From Ascarosepion bandense (taxonomy: Eukaryota > Mollusca > Cephalopoda > Sepiida > Sepiidae): DNA of 64,000 nt. Shown here piece by piece: positions 53,412-63,185 of this stretch (position 1 is the first letter of the stretch; each line of letters begins with the position of its first letter). Both the position numbers and the translations under genes were made by a program. The notes beneath the pieces were generated by a model. The model did no database searches and was not told where the DNA came from. It saw only the letters and a list, made by a program, of their open reading frames with translations. The stretch covers positions 454,001 through 518,000 of the forward strand of contig JBBBDQ010000308.1 in NCBI GenBank assembly GCA_037127315.1, given 5' to 3'.

Positions 53412-53480
53412 AATCATTTCACCCCGAGCAAGGCGGAAACGCCACTGATGTGCAGGGGGTTACATAAATGTAAGAAGATT
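53345..53480. repeat. Tail-to-tail LJ junction: ~55-bp inverted repeat
   Basis: CCCCCTGCACATAAGTGGCATTACCGCCTTGCTCGGGGTGAT on the left is followed, after a T/A-rich centre at 53400-53412, by its reverse complement. This is two LJ 3' ends facing each other at their tails. Confidence 0.85.
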
Positions 53481-53565
53481 TTTTTTTTTTTTTTTAATCA
53501 TTTCACCCCGAGCAAGGCAGAAACGCCACTGATGTGCAGGGGGTTACATAAATGTAGAAATATTA
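53412..53565 (-). repeat. 84-bp tandem duplication of the LJ 3' terminus
   Basis: AATCATTTCACCCCGAGCAAGGC occurs at 53412 and 53496, with a T-rich run (the A tail on the minus strand) between them. The LJ tail plus terminal 70 bases is thus present twice head-to-tail. Confidence 0.85.
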
Positions 53566-54193
53566 ATTAGAAAAGAGTGAGGAGTACAAGCTAGTTAGAA
53601 AGGAACAATAGAAAACTGAGAAAGCAGGTGCAATGACAGGTACATGGGTGGAGAGAAAGGGAAGGTTATACAGGGGAGGGGAGAGAGCTAGAGGCCAGTG
53701 GTTAGTAGGTGAGTATTAACTTTGCTTTTAAATTTCTGGAGGTCGTAGCCGTCAGGAAAGCAAGAATACGGGAGTGAGTTCCACAGGCGGGAAGTGCGAG
53801 AGAGGAAGCTGCAGGAGTAGAATTGTCGTCTGCGTTTGGCTAACCTGACTGTGAATGGGTGGGACCCAGTTGCCAGTCTGGTTGAACGGGTAAACAACTG
53901 TTGAGGAGGCATCAGTGACTTAAGCTCATCCGAGCAGAAGCCATGAAAGTATTTATAGAAGAGACAGAGGGAGGCCACATTTCGACGATGGGAAAGTGGC
54001 TGTAGACGAGTCGCCAGATCAGTACCTATCACATTACAGACTCTCCTTTGGAGCTTGTCAAGAACACTGAGGAGAACGGCAGGGGCACCTGACCATAAAT
54101 GGCAGCAGTACTCCATGCACGGACGGATGGTTGACTTGTATATATGCAGGATGGATTCAGGTGGAAAAAACATCCTGGATCGACATAGTGACC
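53496..54193 (-). mobile_element. LJ LINE copy with 161-codon open C-terminal frame
   Basis: The minus-strand frame 54173-53688 is open: MFFPPESILHIYKSTIRPCMEYCCHLWSGAPAVLLSVLDKLQRRVCNVIGTDLATRL and on to the natural end KFKSKVNTHLLTTGL. It is nearly identical to the 58.5-kb copy, so it is young. The 5' truncation point is at GGGTCACTATGTCGATCC (54193). Confidence 0.9.
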
Positions 54194-54776
54194 CAATCTT
54201 AATTAGAAAAGAGTGAGGAGTACAAACTAGTTAGAAAGGAACAATAGAAAGCAGGTGCGATGACAGATACATAGGTAGAGAGAAAGGGAAGTTTATACAG
54301 GGGTGGGGAGAGAGCTAGAGTCCAGTAGTTAGTAGATGAGTATTAACTTTGCATTTAAATTTCTGGAGGTTGTAGCCGTCAGGAAAGCAAGAATACGGGA
54401 GCGAGTTCCACAGGCGGGAAGTGCGAGAGAAGAAGGTGCAGGAGTAGAATTGTCGTCTGCATTTGGCTAACATGACTGTGAATGGGTGGGACCCAGTTGC
54501 CAGTCTGGTTGCACGAGTAAACACCTGTTGAGGAGGCCTCAGTGACTTAAGCTCGTCCGAGCAGAAGCCATGAAAGTATTTATAGAAGAGACAAAGGGAG
54601 GCCACATTTCGACGATGGGGAAGTCGAGTCGCCAGATCAGTACCTATCACATTACAGACTCTCCTTTGGAGCTTGTCAAGAACACTGAGGAGAACAGCAG
54701 GGGCACCTGACCATAAATGGCAACAGTACTCCATGCACGGACGGATGGTTGACTTGTTTATATGCAGGATGAATTA
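54194..54776 (-). mobile_element. LJ LINE copy head-to-tail with the previous one (635-bp period)
   Basis: AATTAGAAAAGAGTGAGGAGTACAA lies at 53564 and 54199, 635 bp apart. This copy lacks the last ~110 bases of the 3' end and starts in mid-3' UTR against the truncated 5' end of its neighbour. The frame 54734-54315 (139 codons) is open to the natural stop, but 12 bases are missing (ATRLPHRRN for ATRLQPLSHRRN). A 5' junction with an A-rich run follows at 54776. Confidence 0.88.
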
Positions 54777-54837
54777 AAAAAAAAAAATTAAAATTAAATT
54801 TGTGCTTTATATAAATTTACATTATGACAATTGAGAT

Positions 54838-55280
54838 TTTTCTTGTGTTCTTACTTATACTTTTCTTCTTTTCAGGAACGAAATTACGTAGAAATTGTCC
54901 AAATGTTTTGTATAACCGAGCGCTTTCGGTTATACATTTTGCCATTATTAAGGATGATTTCATTTTTACTTTTAACTGAATTGTATGGATTGTTTTATGT
55001 ATGTATCTAAAGTTACTGCAATGTTTTATTTTCCCGAAACACTAGCCGTTTTCATAGTTGATATTAGTGAGTGTTGACTTTTGCAGTTTTTATTAATGAT
55101 GCTTTCATTATTTTTAGCCTTTTTTTAAAATAAAGTTAAAAAACATGACGTCAAAATCTTCCTAAACATTTGCTATACTATACACATACGTACAGACAAT
55201 TACGAATATGCATTATCATCTAAATCTTCAATATACAAACTAGAATTGTGATACACTTACATAAAGTAATATTTACGTTT
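54838..55280 (+). repeat. Direct repeat G, copy 1 (~450 bp)
   Basis: TTTTCTTCTTTTCAGGAAYGAAATT..., a CCGAGCGCTTTCGG palindrome, CATTATTAAGGATGATTT, ATTAATGATGCTTTCAT, CATGACGTCAAAATCT and ACAAACTAGAATT all recur in the same order at 56040-56478. The CCGAGCGCTTTCGGT block resembles the end region of some Penelope-like elements, so these might be pseudo-LTRs. Confidence 0.7.
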
Positions 55281-55382
55281 TTCACTTAGGCTTGGTATCC
55301 GTTTATTTTAAAGGATAAATCGACTCTCTTTCGTTTCAGAACGCCATAAATTATACTACCGCTGCTTAACAAGTCAAATGTT

Positions 55383-55410
55383 TATGAGGCATTATATATA
55401 TATATATATA
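55383..55410. repeat. Short (TA)n microsatellite
   Basis: TA run just before the next SC SINE. Confidence 0.85.
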
Positions 55411-55436
55411 GTAGCTACTCTATCATCTACGCATCG

Positions 55437-55640
55437 CTCATTCAGTAATAAATTAGAGCACTCTGGCCACTGGCGTATGATATATCATACTCAAAAGTCT
55501 GCCTCCTTCTACCGAGCGCCCATAGCTCAGAGGTAGAATCGCCAACTGACGCCAATTCGGTCGGGTTTCAATCCTGGGTTAAAAAGCAATCGAAGTCCAA
55601 CAGTACTGAAACAGCAAAACAGATCTGTCTGCGGATGACT

Positions 55641-55688
<48 letters not shown>
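55437..55688 (+). mobile_element. tRNA-derived SINE (SC), copy 5, with (CA)n(TA)n tail
   Basis: The leader is TAGAGCACTCTGGCCACTGGCG, followed by the tRNA module GCCCATAGCTCAGAGGTAGAATCGCC (a good tRNA 5' half), B box GGGTTTCAATCC, tail module AGCAAAACAGATCTGTCTGCGGATGAC, then (CA)n and (TA)n to 55688. It is the copy most like a tRNA. Confidence 0.85.
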
Positions 55689-56034
55689 CTCCGAGTGAGT
55701 ACAGAACTAGGAGAGAAAAGATTTTTTTTTTTTACACACCAAGTTCTTCAAATGTCTAACGGTCAACGCGGAAGACACATTCCCTTCATTATCAATAACC
55801 CCAACCAACCCCACAACAACAACGAACCAAATATAAACAGAGGATGATTCCAACTCTTACTCTTTCCTCCTGATGATATGTTGGAATCCCAACATTGAAA
55901 CAAACATATGATTGTAGAAAAGATGACTTATATAGAAAACATTATGTACATGTTCTAAAACATAATTTATATATAATTGCATATTAGGGCAATAATCCCT
56001 CTTTTATGCATGCGTTTCTTTAAATTTTTTTTGT

Positions 56035-56480
56035 TTTTATATTTTTCTTCTTTTCAGGAAGTAAATTCTGTAGTAATTGTCCAAATGTTTTCTCTTTCCG
56101 AGCGCTTTCGGTTGGACTTTTTGTCATTATTAAGGATGATTTTATTTTTACTTTTAATTGAATGTATGGATTGTTTTATTTATGTATCTAGAGTTATTGT
56201 AATTTTGTTATATTCCAGACGAGGTCAACACATTGTGGCCGTGTTCTTAGTTGATATCATTGAGCGATGGCTTTTGCATTTTTTTTTATTAATGATGCTT
56301 TCATAATTTTTTAGTCTTTATTACGTATAGATAAAATTCCCAGCATGACGTCAAAATCTGCAAAAGAAATTCGTATACTATATACACATACGTACACACA
56401 GTTGTGAATATTTATCATTTAAATCTCAAATAGACAAACTAGAATTATGATGCACTTACATAGATAAAGTAATATTTATT
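56035..56480 (+). repeat. Direct repeat G, copy 2
   Basis: It matches 54838-55280 in order and orientation, about 1.2 kb away. The 55690-56034 interval between them contains no recognised gene; a 36-codon stretch (NGQRGRHIPFIINNPNQPHNNNEPN) is asparagine-rich and unassigned. Confidence 0.7.
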
Positions 56481-56564
56481 GAACTGAGTCAGAGGCAAGT
56501 CTGATGCGGGCGGGGTAACAGTTAAGTCTGGTTAGGGGTATAGCTACTGTCTTGTGACCCATAT

Positions 56565-56867
56565 CAGTCAGTTAAGTGCCATGCGCGATACACGCTTTGG
56601 GCGATCACGAAAGAGACATGACTGACTGGGCAGAAGATTATCCCGCAGTAGGTTGCCATTCCTTTCTGCAATAGACTGGTTGCCGACCAAGGCTATAGAA
56701 CCCAATCTGTCCTATTATTTAACCCATAACTGGAGGGAAGAGACGGATTAATACCTTTCCCAAGGGTATTTGCGCGTAAGTGAATGCAAGGAATTCAACT
56801 GGAATTCGAACTCGGTTCCCCGATTTCTCGTTCCGAGCCGATATCCACTGCGCCACAACGCACATCC
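56565..56867 (-). mobile_element. tRNA-derived SINE (SB) with 10-bp target duplication
   Basis: It is flanked by TGACCCATAT on both sides (56555-56564 and 56868-56877). Full length: CAGTCAGTTAAGTGCC to GCGCCACAACGCACATCC, with a B box in GAATTCGAACTCGG. The perfect duplication shows LINE-mediated insertion. Confidence 0.93.
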
Positions 56868-56874
56868 TGACCCA

Positions 56875-58128
56875 TATATGTCACAAATTAATCTAAGAAA
56901 ATTTGACTATTAATGGATGAAAATTTTTTGTGGATTTTAATGGCATTCTGGATTTTTTTGTTCAAATCCATAAATTTGTTTAGCTCATGCTGACGAAAAA
57001 AATGTATAAAATTCGCTATTTTTTATCCATAATGTTGAATGCGTTAAAATTCTTCAACTTTTATAAATGTCAAATTGATGTTGTAGGGGGCCTCGGTGAT
57101 GTTTGTCAAGTTGGCCTTGCCCAAACTCAACCGAATTCCCCCCAATTTAAAATATCAGAAGGTTGAAAGTTGGAATGCGGAAGAATACAATATTTCGTCT
57201 TGTATATTAAAGTAAAATTTTCTGAACTAAACAGAATAACACATTTGCAAGAAGAAAATGTTCATAGAGAAAAATGTACGTAGTTAAATGTTCCTTATAG
57301 TTGATAGTAGCAGAATGCGTGTATGTAAAAAGATTAATCAGGCTACTAATAAAGTCTGTGTTCCTTCCCCCCCTTTTTTGCCGGCAAGAGAGTGAAAAGG
57401 AAAGTAAAGCAATAAAGGAAATTGTACTTAGCGGACTTTAGTTTCTAGGAATCAGTTGAAGTATCCTGCTGCTGTTGTTTTTTTTTTCTTTGACGGCGTG
57501 TGAGGGAAGACGTTAGAAAGGAAAACTGGAAAGATAGGAAAAATGGATGTATAACACGTCCCTACGTCCGGGTCGGCAAATTAAATTTTCTTTAGTTACA
57601 TCTTGAGTGTCATCTCTGTGTACTTCCATTTTATAGACTGATTTGGCTAGTCAAGAGACGTGGTTAAATACTGGAATCTAGTCATGTGACTGGCTCGAAA
57701 CCGCATGCCAATTTATTAGGTTATGACCGAAGTCATAGATCAATTTGCTATTTTCTATCCAATCAGAATCCAGAATCTTTATTTTTCACACTGACTTGTG
57801 AAATTTGCCTTGGTCTGGGTTTTTCCAAAATGTTTTCAGTCTTTTTGGTCTGGTGTGCAATTTTACTTTGTATTGTAGTTAATTGTTGGATGATATAGAA
57901 TTTGTATCCTATAATGTTAAAACAAAATTGCCGCACAATATTGTTGACTTATTTAAGAAGGAATTACTTATTATGACATGTCTCTTATTTGTATTTAGAT
58001 ACATTGTATTTATTTTAAATTTTTCTAAAGGAATCGTTCGCCTATATTGCTTATGATCCTTTATCGTACATAATGACGTTACAATAAAAAAATTATTTTA
58101 TGTGAATATTACTTTGTAAAAATAGTAG
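56875..58128 (+). repeat. Repeat F, third copy, split by an 831-bp insertion
   Basis: 56875-57082 (CACAAATTAATCTAAG, TTTATCCATAATGTTGAATGCG, GTCAAATTGATGTT) and 57914-58117 (ATGTTAAAACAAAATTGCCGC..., ATGACATGTCTC) are the two halves of F as found contiguous (apart from S5) at 49.0-49.8 kb. Confidence 0.65.
57083..57913. mobile_element. Probable LTR-type insertion (831 bp) in repeat F
   Basis: It is flanked by ATGTT at 57078-57082 and 57914-57918; the empty site at 49.7 kb has a single GATGTTAAA. The ends (T)GTAGGGGGCC and GTATCCTATA are only weakly inverted. The size suits a solo LTR. It contains a 70-codon frame (57686-57898) with no recognised function. The empty-site comparison is good evidence for an insertion; the LTR class is a guess. 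Confidence 0.5.
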
Positions 58129-58441
58129 GAGGATGTGCGTTGTGGTGCATTGGATATCGGCTCGGAACGAGAAATCGGGGAGCCGAGTTCGAATTCCAGT
58201 CGAATTCATTGCATTCACTTACGCGCAAATACCCTTGGGAAGGGTATTGATTCGTCTATTCCTTCCAGTTATGGGTTAAATAACAGGACAGATTGCGTTC
58301 TATAGCCTTGGTCGGCAACAAGTCTACCGCAGAAAGCAATGGCAACCTACTGCGGGATAATCTTCTGGCCAGTCAGTCATGTCTCGAAAGAGACATGATC
58401 GCCCAAACGTGTATCAAATATGGAACTTAACTGACTGACTG
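58129..58441 (+). mobile_element. tRNA-derived SINE (SB) with perfect 11-bp target duplication
   Basis: It is flanked by AAAAATAGTAG at 58118-58128 and 58442-58452. Full length: head GAGGATGTGCGTTGTGGTGCATTGGATATCGGCTCGG, B box GCCGAGTTCGAATTCC, stem CATGTCTCGAAAGAGACATG, end TTAACTGACTGACTG. It is the reference copy in this window. Confidence 0.95.
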
Positions 58442-58484
58442 AAAAATAGTAGTAGATGAGGAGCATATAATAGATTGGGGAGAA

Positions 58485-59925
58485 CACAAGAATCTGGCAC
58501 AGGTCCTGTCTGCAAGTTTAACTACTGTTCTCCGACAGGCAATATGGATTCTGCTTTGACAGGTCCACGGTCGACCTGCTAACATCTGTAACGGAGTACA
58601 GGCCCTTGATGAGTCTGATGAGGCTCGCGCAGTTGCTCTGTACATCTCCAAGGCTTTCGACAGGGTTTGGCACCCTGGCCTCCTATGCAAACTACGCGGT
58701 TATGGTATTACCGGTCGCCTGCTTGACCTAATCCAATCTTTCTTAACTAACCGCAAAATGAAGGTCGTTCTGAATGGGCGTGCCTCTTCGTCCTACAGCA
58801 CGAATGCTGGTGTCCCACAGGGCTCTATCCTGGGCCCGACGCTCTTCCTTATTTTCATCAACGACCTCCCAGATGAGATCAAGTCCCAAGTAGGCATCTA
58901 CGCAGATGACACTACAATATACTCCCGCTTCAGTAAGAAACCTGTCGTGGCGGACAGACATAATCTCGCTGCTGACCTTGAGCGGGATCTACACTCTGTG
59001 GTGAACTGGGGCAAGAAGTGGCTTGTCAACTTCAATTCATCTAAGACCAAGCTGTTGTCTGTCAACCATTACAGGCAACCTCTCCTGCCTCCCATAAGCA
59101 TAGACCAGGTGATTCTCCCGGAGAGTAATACACTACGCCTCCTCGGACTTACCCTGTCCTCAGACCTCAAATGGAACCACTATATTGAATCCATAGCAAA
59201 ATCTACTGCTAAGAAGATTGGGTCACTATGTCGATCCAGGATGTTTTTTCCACCTGAATCCATCCTGCATATATACAAGTCAACCATCCGTCCGTGCATG
59301 GAGTACTGCTGCCATTTATGGTCAGGTGCCCCTGCCGTTCTCCTCAGTGTTCTTGACAAGCTCCAAAGGAGAGTCTGTAATGTGATAGGTACTGATCTGG
59401 CGACTCGACTGCAGCCACTTTCCCATCGTCGAAATGTGGCCTCCCTCTGTCTCTTCTATAAATACTTTCATGGCTTCTGCTCGGATGAGCTTAAGTCACT
59501 GATGCCTCCTCAACAGGTGTTTACTCGTGCAACCAGACTGGCAACTGGGTCCCACCCATTCACAGTCAGGTTAGCCAAATCCAGACGACAATTCTACTCC
59601 TGCAGCTTCCTCTCTCGCACTTCCCGCCTGTGGAACTCACTCCCGTATTCTTGCTTTCCTGACGGCTACAACCTCCAGAAATTTAAATGCAAAGTTAACA
59701 CTCATCTACTAACCACTGGACTCTAGCTCTCTCCCCTCCCCTGTATAACCTTCCCTTTCTCTCTACCTATGTATCTGTCATCGCACCTGCTTTCTATTGT
59801 TCCTTTCTAACTAGTTTGTACTCCTCACTCTTTTCTAATTAATCTTCTTACATTTATGTAACCCCCTGCACATCAGTGGCGTTTCCGCCTTGCTCGGGGT
59901 GAAATGATTAAAAAGAATAAAAATT
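58485..59925 (+). mobile_element. LJ LINE, youngest-looking copy, 5'-truncated
   Basis: It starts in the RT fingers (YGFCFDRSTVDLLTSVTEY), with a deletion near 58597 that shifts the frame. From about 58605 to the stop at 59724 there are more than 370 codons without interruption. The 3' UTR ends GCCTTGCTCGGGGTGAAATGATTAAAAA at 59915. No endonuclease is present, so it is not autonomous. Confidence 0.92.
58605..59726 (+). CDS. LJ reverse transcriptase, palm to C-terminus, open
   Basis: It contains VALYISKAFDRVWHPGLL (block A, catalytic Asp), AGVPQGSILGPTLFLIFINDLP (block B), VGIYADDTTIYSRF (block C, catalytic Asp pair), WGKKWLVNFNSSKTKLLS (block D), LRLLGLTLSSDLKWNHYI (block E) and thumb. The C-terminal domain then follows: KSTIRPCMEYCCHLWSGAPA, SHRRNVASLCLFYKYFHGFCSDELKSL, SRTSRLWNSLPYSCFPDGYNLQKFKCKVNTHLL. 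The first Met in this open stretch (58758) lies inside the palm and is not a real start; the true start was lost by truncation. All RT catalytic residues are present. Confidence 0.85.
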   Translation, partial: LDESDEARAVALYISKAFDRVWHPGLLCKLRGYGITGRLLDLIQSFLTNRKMKVVLNGRASSSYSTNAGVPQGSILGPTLFLIFINDLPDEIKSQVGIYADDTTIYSRFSKKPVVADRHNLAADLERDLHSVVNWGKKWLVNFNSSKTKLLSVNHYRQPLLPPISIDQVILPESNTLRLLGLTLSSDLKWNHYIESIAKSTAKKIGSLCRSRMFFPPESILHIYKSTIRPCMEYCCHLWSGAPAVLLSVLDKLQRRVCNVIGTDLATRLQPLSHRRNVASLCLFYKYFHGFCSDELKSLMPPQQVFTRATRLATGSHPFTVRLAKSRRQFYSCSFLSRTSRLWNSLPYSCFPDGYNLQKFKCKVNTHLLTTGL

Positions 59926-60540
59926 TCTTTTCTATTTCTTAAAACCACCTATGGGAAATGTAAGCAACCATTCACCATCTAGAGTAATAGCCCTTGCGCA
60001 AAAATTAATCAACATGGTCGAAATCATAATTTGCTACTAGAAAAAAGAATTAAAAAAGACTGAGTAAAAATATAACGATGGCGCAACGTCATCAGATTTT
60101 TAAAAATACACAGACATAAAGGTTTCTTTAAATTAAACAACACACTTAATGTATTTGTCTGTCATCGAAACATCCATGACCACAATTTTGACCCTGAAAA
60201 TGGTGTTTCAATATATAATTACTATGCAACGTCCTGCCCTCTGTAGACAAAGAGAGATGAAATTCAGGTTGGCCTTACTCGGTGAGATTACTGCTTAACC
60301 CAGGTAATATCTAATACTTATAAGGTAATATTTTTAACATCGGTCATTGATCATAATTTTTCTTTGTTTTATACTGCCAATGATTAATTTTTTGACGAAG
60401 TGCTGACCGAAAGTCGCCTTAAATCTCCCCCCTTGGTTTTAAACAAGATACTTTTGTATTTATTATAATAATAAAGGGAAATATGATCCTTATACTGTAA
60501 TCAGTTTTGTTTTGGTGTGACAGTAAAAAGAAAAGGTTTT
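59926..60540. other. AT-rich interval, nothing recognised
   Basis: No repeat match within the window, no convincing frame and no RNA gene signal. It ends at a short (TA)n run (60541-60560). Confidence 0.6.
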
Positions 60541-60651
60541 TATATATATATATATATAAATTAGTTTTTGGGCATAACTAAATTATACCGGTACACAGTT
60601 GTATTATAAAGTGTTCAATACAATTATATTGTAGAATTTAAAATATTTTTC

Positions 60652-60815
60652 TTTTGGAAATGACTTATTTCCGAAACCAAGGTTTTAATCATTCGGTATC
60701 TCCAGGCCATTTACAGTAATTTGAGTAATTTATAATAATTTATTGTAAATCGCCTCAAGATACCGAAAGATTGAGACCTAGGTTGCGGAAATAACTTCTT
60801 TCCAAATTATATATA
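60652..60815. repeat. Fold-back (~66-bp arms) near (TA)n
   Basis: 60653-60722 (TGGAAATGACTTATTTCCGAAACC... to ATTTACAGTAA) pairs with 60742-60805 with about 12% mismatches. The motif CATTCGGTATCTCCAGGC pairs with GCCTCAAGATACCGAAAG. (TA)n tracts lie at 60541-60560 and 60811-60822. Confidence 0.8.
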
Positions 60816-60890
60816 TATACGAAAAAAAAAAAGCTTGCAACAGTTATAAGCGCATAAAAAAGTAAAATCGATCAATAGAAGCAGTCAATC

Positions 60891-60895
<5 letters not shown>

Positions 60896-60938
<43 letters not shown>
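60896..60938. repeat. (TA)n microsatellite
   Basis: About 42 bases of TA directly before a Tc1-like end. Confidence 0.95.
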
Positions 60939-60940
<2 letters not shown>

Positions 60941-61365
60941 CTGGAGAAAATAATAGAAACACCTCATACTATAATAGCATAATTTGAAAATTAGAGATTA
61001 AACTGTCAAAAGCTTGGCTATTTTTTATGTTTTTCATTTAATATTGACAGTGATTCATTTTTTTTTCTTGTTAAATTAATTAAAATTATTTTTTTTTACA
61101 GATATTATTTAAATATGTCTATAAAAATCAACAGTCGGAACTGTTTATGAATTTTAAGTTATCAACTTCATTCTACTGATCAGGAATAGTTTCTGGAGGA
61201 AACTCATCTTTCAGGATGATAATGGCACCCATTCGTATTGCTAAAGTTGCAGCTGAATGACAGGTGTAACATTCTAGTGAAATAGAACATCTTATCTGGC
61301 CATCAGGTTCAAGCTACAATTATTGCCAAAGGCGGTTCTACCCTATACTGAAATAAATTTGCTTG

Positions 61366-61372
<7 letters not shown>
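60938..61372 (+). mobile_element. Tc1-like transposon remnant (~430 bp)
   Basis: AGCTGGAGAAAATAATAGAAACACC after the TA tract has the form of a Tc1 terminal repeat. The interior encodes LIFQDDNGTH (Asp-containing FQxDN motif) at 61185-61215 and, in another frame, AKVAAE...HSSEIEHLIWPSGSS (61235-61310), the WPSxSPDLN region. Frameshifts and stops abound, and the first Asp region is missing. A (TA)n tract at 61371-61400 closes the right side. The right terminal repeat was not identified. Confidence 0.55.

Positions 61373-61400
<28 letters not shown>
61371..61400. repeat. (TA)n microsatellite
   Basis: TA run of about 30 bases between the Tc1 remnant and the next fold-back. Confidence 0.9.
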
Positions 61401-61402
<2 letters not shown>

Positions 61403-61434
61403 ACGTTTTTGTTTGTAAATTACTGCCTTCAAAT

Positions 61435-61856
61435 GGTCTAATTGGGAGCAGTATTTATTACAAGCGATCATATAAAGCATAGATGGTAGTGTTCCCCTTA
61501 CTATAGAAGGAGGGAAACAATTCCAATCCTAACATATTTCTTCTGTTTTTGGTTTTAACAATCACATGTGAAAAATAACTGTAAAGTTCCCCACTTTTTT
61601 TTTCTTTCTCTAGAAATTTTATTATAAAGATTTTTTTAAAGGATTCTTTAATTTTCTTTTTGATTTTTGCTTTTTCCAAATTTAAGAGATGGAATAATCA
61701 AAATTACCAATCACTAATCATATCAGAGTGATCTTCATCCAAAGAAAGTTATGCATATGTTAGGATTGGAATTGTTTTCCCCCTTCTTATCATAGTAAGG
61801 GGAAACACTACCATCCCATGTTTTACATGAATGCTTGTAATAAATACTGCTTCCAA

Positions 61857-61865
<9 letters not shown>
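61435..61865. repeat. Long fold-back (~105-bp arms, ~215-bp loop)
   Basis: 61443-61540 (GGGAGCAGTATTTATTACAAGC..., GATGGTAGTGTTCCCCTTACTATAG..., CAATTCCAATCCTAACATAT) is the reverse complement of 61757-61857. It lies between the (TA)n tracts at 61371-61400 and 61859-61910. The loop contains no transposase. It could be a MITE with very long inverted ends. Confidence 0.85.
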
Positions 61866-61893
<28 letters not shown>

Positions 61894-61912
61894 ATATATA
61901 TATATATTTGAA
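61859..61912. repeat. (TA)n microsatellite
   Basis: Two TA runs separated by TTTG. 61913-62690 has no recognised feature; it is AT-rich with scattered A runs. Confidence 0.9.
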
Positions 61913-62689
61913 TTTGAAAAATACGTCATTTAGATGCGGTTATGACACATCAGTGATGTTATCCTGATTCATTGATGGTTTCGGTCCTTTAAAAACATAC
62001 CTTCTCCCCAGGTTGACCCAGCCAAGGTTGATCAGGCCCCGGCCTGTATCCTAATCTCTGCTTGCTACGTTATTGGAATGCAAGATGTTTTTGGTTGCAC
62101 AGGAGAAGAGGAAAGATTTCTTGAATAAGGTCGTCCACAAATAAATGAATGTCCAGTGATGATAATGTGTACATGGTTCCAGTAAATATCCGGAAATATA
62201 TAAATTAAAATAAATTGTTTTTCGTGATATTAATGTGAAGATGAATGGTTAAAATAGTTAAATGACATGATAGAGAAAAAAAATTCATTAAATATACTAA
62301 AATAACTACATAAATTAAGACGATGTGGAAGATACCATTCCATAGGGATGAAGGAATATGCCTATTAATGAAATCGAAAACCGTACCGAATACGGTAGAT
62401 TTGTAAATCACTAGAGAAAAAGAACGAATGATATAAGTAATATTTCGAATTAAAAAAAAACTAAGGGGATTCTAAAGATAAATGTATAGATAAAAACTGG
62501 AATAAAATACAAAAGTAAAGCAAATGATATTCATGAAATATTTGGGGTTAAAAAAAGAATAAAATATGATTGATATGAATAAATAAATGAATAGATAAAA
62601 AAAATCGTCGCATTTGGTGACATTAATCTCGGTTGTTTCATTTCCTCGTCATGGTTTTTGATCTATCGGACACAACCGTTATTTTATCC

Positions 62690-63185
62690 CGTCCAGATAT
62701 TATTATTTCGGCATATCTAAATCCACCTGGATGACCCCAGAGTTGTATCTAGGATTGTTTGAGTCATTTTCCTCTTTTTTAAACCTGTAATTCCCATTTT
62801 ATTGAAAGCCAAATTTAAAGATTTCCCAGCGAAACCCCTCACACCAATTTCGATTGGGTGGCATATTGCTTGCCATTCTCGTCTTTTACACTCATCAACA
62901 AGTTCTTGGTATTTGTTCGTTTTGTGTCGGTGTGCAACTTCCATGTTTTCTTCCCATGGGACTGTTAGTTCCCATAGAATAATCTGTTTTGTTAAATTCG
63001 AAAACAAGACCATATCTGGTCGTAAGGAAGTACTTAGAATGTGTTCTGGTAACCTCAGTCAACATCCTAGGTCTACCATGAGTTGCCAATCTGAAACTGA
63101 GGAAAGTACACATCTTGTGGGTCTCTTACATACTGTTTTTTTTTTTTCGCCCGCCCTTACAAACTGAATTTTCTCTTTCTTTGGG
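62690..63185 (-). pseudogene. PD-(D/E)XK-like nuclease domain relic of a retroelement
   Basis: The minus strand encodes, with frameshifts, FVRAGEKK (63170), STSLRPDMVLFSNLTKQIILWELTVPWEENMEVAHRHKTNKYQELVDECKRREW and IEIGVRGFAGKSLNLAFNKMGITG (frame 63013-62717, ending SSRWI). RPD followed after about 14 residues by ELTVPWE is the pattern of a C-terminal domain common beside reverse transcriptases in invertebrate and fish genomes, resembling PD-(D/E)XK nucleases. The RT part is not in the window. Frameshift near 63020-63060. Confidence 0.6.
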
